Below, piece after piece: positions 59,690 to 64,000 of a stretch of 64,000 nucleotides of DNA. A program made the position numbers and the translations under genes. Under the pieces are notes generated by a model. It did no database searches. It was not told where the DNA came from and worked only from the letters and a program-made list of their open reading frames with translations. The DNA is from Torreya grandis (taxonomy: Eukaryota; Streptophyta; Pinopsida; Cupressales; Taxaceae). The stretch's first letter is position 1; the number at the start of each line of letters is the position of its first letter. The stretch covers positions 800,501 to 864,500 of the forward strand of contig JARHVA010006312.1 in NCBI GenBank assembly GCA_037957365.1, written 5' to 3'.

Positions 59690-60371
59690 TTAGTCTCATT
59701 GGGTTCATCATCTTAAAAATATAAGAGGTTAGGAAGAATGTTCCCAATGAGCCTAAGATGCCCACTATAACCTCAGGTTGAATTAATAGGAAAGTTAAGA
59801 TGTTGAGACTTAGATAATGGAATGCCTGGGAAAGGATCAATAGTAGGAATCTTGAAGACACCATGATCATGGATTTATTCAATATTCTAAGGGTTAGTGT
59901 CACCTTCAATCCTATAAATGGATCCATTATGAGAGAATTTAATGCATTGGCAGGCAAAAGAAGTAATATCTCTAATGTGGTGAGTCCATGGCCTACTAAG
60001 TAATATGTTATAAGGAAGGGGAAATTTAAAGATCATCACCTTCACATGAATGATTATAGGTGGGATGGTAATGGGAAGCCATACACAACCTAGAGGAAGC
60101 ATTCTCCTTTAATCATATCCTAAGTATGTGTTACATGTAGACTTGAGATTACATTCTAAATACCTAAGAGTATTAATGAAATTGAGAGAATCAACACATG
60201 TGATGTAACCCTCATCAATAATGCATGCTTAACTTGGATATCACCTATTTGGATGCTAATAAATAATGGAGGATCATCCACATGAAGCATAATCTTATCA
60301 AGAATCATAAAGACTATGGGAAATTCTAAAGAAAGAGAAGGGTCTATAGTTTCATCAATGTTGATAGACAT
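59690..60371 (-). pseudogene. Element E protease
   Basis: In minus-strand frames: ACIIDEGYITCVDSLNFINT is the active-site region with DEG in place of DSG or DNG (Asp codon at 60,214-60,216). Then IIHVKVMIFKFPLPYNILLS and RPWTHHIRD, with CQCIKFSHNG, the same end as the element D protease (YNMLLGRPWLHEI, CIKFSHLG). Frameshifted at least once. Confidence 0.75.
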
Positions 60372-60459
60372 CTCTTCACATTATTTTAATATACTATCCT
60401 TGGATCCAAATAAATCTACCTCCCATCCTAATAGGGCATGACAAGGGACATTCATCTTG

Positions 60460-62822
60460 AATATTAGTTGTATAAGAAAATTTCTATGATAATCCTCATA
60501 AGCTCAAGGAATGGAATTTGGGATGGGAGATTAGTGAGTTCTTTTATGGGATTCCACTCATCATAAACCATAAGAATGTTGTTAAATTTAGGTCCATATT
60601 GGTTAAGAAGGTTTTTAGAAGGAAGAGATGAAGTGCATTGAAATTTATGTTGATAAGAATGAGAAGGTTTGGGACAAGGTTGTAAATCATGTTGTGATGA
60701 TAAAGTAGCTAGTTCAAGTTGATTTGGATAAATGATAGAATAAGTGTTAGTAGAAGCTTGATTATCATTAGTACTGGAAGGTGATGAAGGAGTGGTAGAA
60801 AAAGAATGGGAAATGTTATCCAAGGGAGAATCAAAAATTAAATAATCAAAAGTAATAAGGTCATCTTACCCCAACTCATTTAAATGAGTTGAAGAAGAAT
60901 CTTGGATAACATGATATGTTTTAGATGAAGGAGGAGTGTAGATAGGTTGATAATCTATAAAAACAACCACCCTTCACATATTAGTAATGATAACCACATT
61001 CTCTTTAGAATTTGGTTCAATAAAAATTTGAACATTATTTGTAGAAGGGGTGGATTTATCTTGATTGTCTTGGATAGGTTGATGATTAGGAATGGGATCT
61101 TTATAAATAGCTAAATGAGCATTTAATTTATTTAAGGATTGAGTTTTATCATGTGATTTATAGTCATTAAAATCAATTTCATAAGCTTGTTAACACTTTA
61201 AAATGATGGAATCATTATGAAAATTAGGTCCAAGAATAAATTCCATAGCTAAATTATGAAGTTGTCTATAGGTCTCATGAGAATGAGCCCAACTAGTGTG
61301 AAACCAACAAAACTTGTTAGGATCATAATAGGATTTCATAGGATGAGTAGGGTCAATATCTGATAGAAGAAGCCTAGGTAGATGATTAAGTAATTCATTT
61401 TATGATAGAGGTTTATGAATGTTAATGTTTTTGAGTGAAGATAAATGAGAATTAGTATATTATTGAGGAGGCATTGGTTCTGACAAAGGGGTAGGAATGA
61501 TAGCTTGAACATTGTGAATGGTGTCATAAGAATATATAACACAATCTTTAGTAACATTGCAATTTTTGTTCTTAAGTAGGAGATGAGGTCCAAAAAAAGG
61601 TTTGGGTGGCTTGAATTGATGCATTAGGAAATATTGATGTTTAGCTTGGTCAATAGACTCCTTTAAAGTATGTGGAGAGAAAGTGTGAAGTCTAGATTCT
61701 ATATTGTAATTTAGGAATAAGGGCATTCGTAAAGAGATGGAAAATATTATCATCGGACATATTATGTTCACATTTATTTGACAAAGTCTTCCATATTTTA
61801 ACAAAGACTTGATCAGTTTCATGTTTGTTTTGTTTTCAATTTATGAAATGGGTCAAAGTGCTTTTGGGAAGATCACTAGTTTGGAATTATTGAACTAAAA
61901 CATTAACTAAATCCTCCAAATTAGTATTGAAATGAGGTCTAAGTTTATTATACCAATCCAAGGCATCACCTATGAGGGTTTTAGCAAGGATCTTGGTAGT
62001 AGAAAAGGTGTTTAATTTGAAACAATCATTATAAATATTTTGAAATGCCTTAAGATGAAGGGTGGGATCAGTTGATCCATTATAATAAATTGTATGTGTT
62101 ATACCTCATATGTCAATGTTATCAATTTAAGTAGTAAGAGGTTCATTTTGAAGATGATGAGTGGTTTTGTTGATTAGAGAAGGTTGAGGAAAGAGATTGC
62201 CTTAAGAATATTGAAGAGGAGATGGGGGAACATTTTAGTTTTGTGTGCCCCAAGCCATTGGTTATGGATGAGAGTGAAGGTGGATAAGGTGGCTTTACAT
62301 TCTCATAATTTGATTTATGTTATGAAATTGAAATGTATTCATTTGATTTATATTTTACAACAAAAGTTGATGTGTCTGATTAGCATTGTTATAATCATTA
62401 AGGTTAGAATTAGTTTTAGTATTAGTGGCTTGGTTAACACTATTAGTGTTGATAGGATCTTGAGAGGAATTATGAAATTTTGATGCACTAGTGGAAAAAT
62501 TTGCTTATGTAGAAAAATATGGACTAGTGAATGGTTGAGAAGAAGAATCAATAGAACCATGATTACCTTGGGTAGCAAACAAAACACTAGTAGATGTATT
62601 AAAGATAGTGTATCTTAAAAGAGGCCCACTAGATGTAGAACCTTCCATGTTAGTGGATATACTAGGAATGGAGGTGGAAGAAGTTAGAAAAGAAGAGGTC
62701 ATGGTATGAGAAGTGGTCATAGTTGAAGGAAGAGGCTGAGAATCAAAGAAAGTAGTACCCCCAAATATAGTTGAAAATGTAGGAGTAGGTGAGTGAGGCT
62801 CTTCAGTTTGACAACTAATCAT
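60460..62822 (-). pseudogene. Element E gag
   Basis: Starts MISCQTEEPHSPTPTFSTIF on the minus strand with a Ser/Thr/Pro-rich N-terminus. The capsid-like core is near 61,690-62,070: LHLKAFQNIYNDCFKLNTFS, then ILAKTLIGDALDWYNKLRPH, then NIFHLFTNALIPKLQYRI. A zinc-knuckle-like FCWFHTSWAHSHETYRQLHN follows near 61,255-61,320. A long polar linker reaches 60,460. Several frameshifts and stops. The ALDWY core identifies a Ty3/gypsy Gag; the protease type suggests kinship with D. Confidence 0.72.
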
Positions 62823-64000
62823 AAGATTGTAAATGGTAAAAGGATCATTTCCTCAATGTTGAGGAAATTTAGAGATAAAGAAGAGCATTTTTGGAGTATA
62901 ATCTAACTTAGGTTGGTCCTCTAAGGAAAGAGAAGAATTATGCTACAAAGTGGTATTAGAAGGGGTCCCATAGTTCATCATGTAAGTGGAAATATGAATA
63001 TTACTAGAATCTAAGAGAGGATCCTTACTCTATTCTATGGGATACCCTATGAGGATTGGTAAATTTCATCATGTATGTTAAATACAACTCAGTGTTACTA
63101 TCAAGTAGAAATTTCATGATGAATGGAAAGGAAGAGAGATGAAAAATCAAAGAAACAAGAAGAGACTAAAATAGTATAGGGTTGAATGGGTCAACCTAAC
63201 ATATGAACAAGGATTAAAAAACTATATATGGTCAACTAGGTTAATCTTATACAGTGTACGGAGACTGACAAAAGAGGTAAAATGAGATGCAAACCATATA
63301 GGGTAAACTAGGTCAATCTTGTATAGTGCATAGAGGCTAGAAAAAGGTACAAGGTTGACTGGGTCAATCTAGTACAATAGATAGAGAACATGAGAAGGTT
63401 CATAATACGTTATGAACTAAAACAAGACAATTTTTGTAGCTAATCTAGGAAATTGAAAACTAAAAATAAATAAATAGTCAATTAGATCAATGTTGGCCAA
63501 TATAATTGAGGTACACAAAACAAAACCTTTCATTAACACTGGATAATGCAAGATTTTACACACACAATTGAGAAAAGAGAAAACAATCAACTTGGAAAGT
63601 AAATAGCTAAATAATTGGTTAACCTAAGATGTTTTATTATATTATTAAGAAAAGAATTTAAATGTGATCAAAAGTTGGTGGTAAATTAAGGAACTAGATA
63701 ACAATCTAAGGATGGTTTCAGGTAGTTTGAGATGAAAGGGACTATAGTGGCAATGATACAAGATTGGTATTGGGGCATAACCCCTCACTTCACACACTAC
63801 AATGATAAGGGTGTCAGATGCTTAGCCATAATATACTATTAACCACACTTTATATTTGATTAGAGTATCAAGTTGGCTTCCCCCTTGGTGATAAAATCCA
63901 AGTAGGTTGGCCTTGGGTAGATAAATGTTAAAATGCTTATTTAGTTTTTTTTATTTGTCTATGTGTGCATAAAATATAAATAGTGAAACTAAACAGTTAA
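62823..64000 (-). other. Upstream region of element E (leader and possibly 5' LTR)
   Basis: No gene. Four copies of a GGTCAACTAGGTCAATCT-like motif occur at about 63,189-63,375, in the same orientation as those at 52,259. No second LTR boundary or PBS could be identified with confidence, and the element probably continues past the window. Confidence 0.4.

Overview
The window looks like a block of plant nuclear heterochromatin made almost entirely of old LTR retrotransposons. It is AT-rich, visibly poor in CG, and shows no intact host gene, tRNA or rRNA. The recognisable coding remnants are Ty3/gypsy proteins of the Tat/Ogre type, the group that carries a second, plant/archaeal-like RNase H (aRH). 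All are broken by stops and frameshifts. Several large plant genomes would fit; a gymnosperm-like genome is possible, but I cannot fix the species.

Layout: (1) 1-22,364 holds two tandem copies of one family, 'A', on the + strand. The 3' half of copy A1 (1-4,025) is followed by a shared LTR (right edge about 6,507). A complete internal region A2 (gag 6,615-7,940 and 15,255-about 15,690, pol to 19,816) and a second LTR (to about 22,364) come next. A different element, 'B' (7,941-15,254, minus strand), is nested in the A2 gag. It has LTRs of about 2.1 kb carrying 47-bp palindromic tandem repeats, and it keeps only gag and protease. (2) 22,365-26,551 is the pol of a related element, 'C', followed by a polypurine tract and LTR-like sequence. 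(3) 28,608-46,310 is a long decayed reading frame of unknown function, 'ORF-X'. It is split by a complete 14.5-kb element, 'D' (28,904-43,370), with 1.17- and 1.19-kb LTRs and a perfect 5-bp target duplication. (4) 46,311-53,900 is non-coding and contains a pair of 1.5-kb direct repeats. (5) 53,930-about 55,050 (+) is a decayed plant mobile domain (PMD) gene. It lies antisense and downstream of a degenerate minus-strand Tat-like gag-protease, 'E' (about 62,822-58,380).

How the parts relate: insertion order can be read from nesting and by-eye LTR divergence. D is oldest (about 11% in the stretch compared), then A (about 8%), then B (about 5%), which fits B lying inside A. Many in-frame stops are TAG or TAA where a sister copy or family consensus has CAG, CAA or TGG. 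That is what deamination of methylated cytosine would leave.

The most unusual signal is domain order. In A1, A2 and C the aRH lies between protease and reverse transcriptase, and RNase H runs straight into integrase (PR-aRH-RT-RH-IN). D, in the same window, has the usual Tat order PR-RT-RH-aRH-IN. Two domain arrangements of one superfamily therefore sit side by side. Other notable items are the palindromic repeat array upstream of the TATA box in the B LTRs, ORF-X, and the PMD gene antisense to E.
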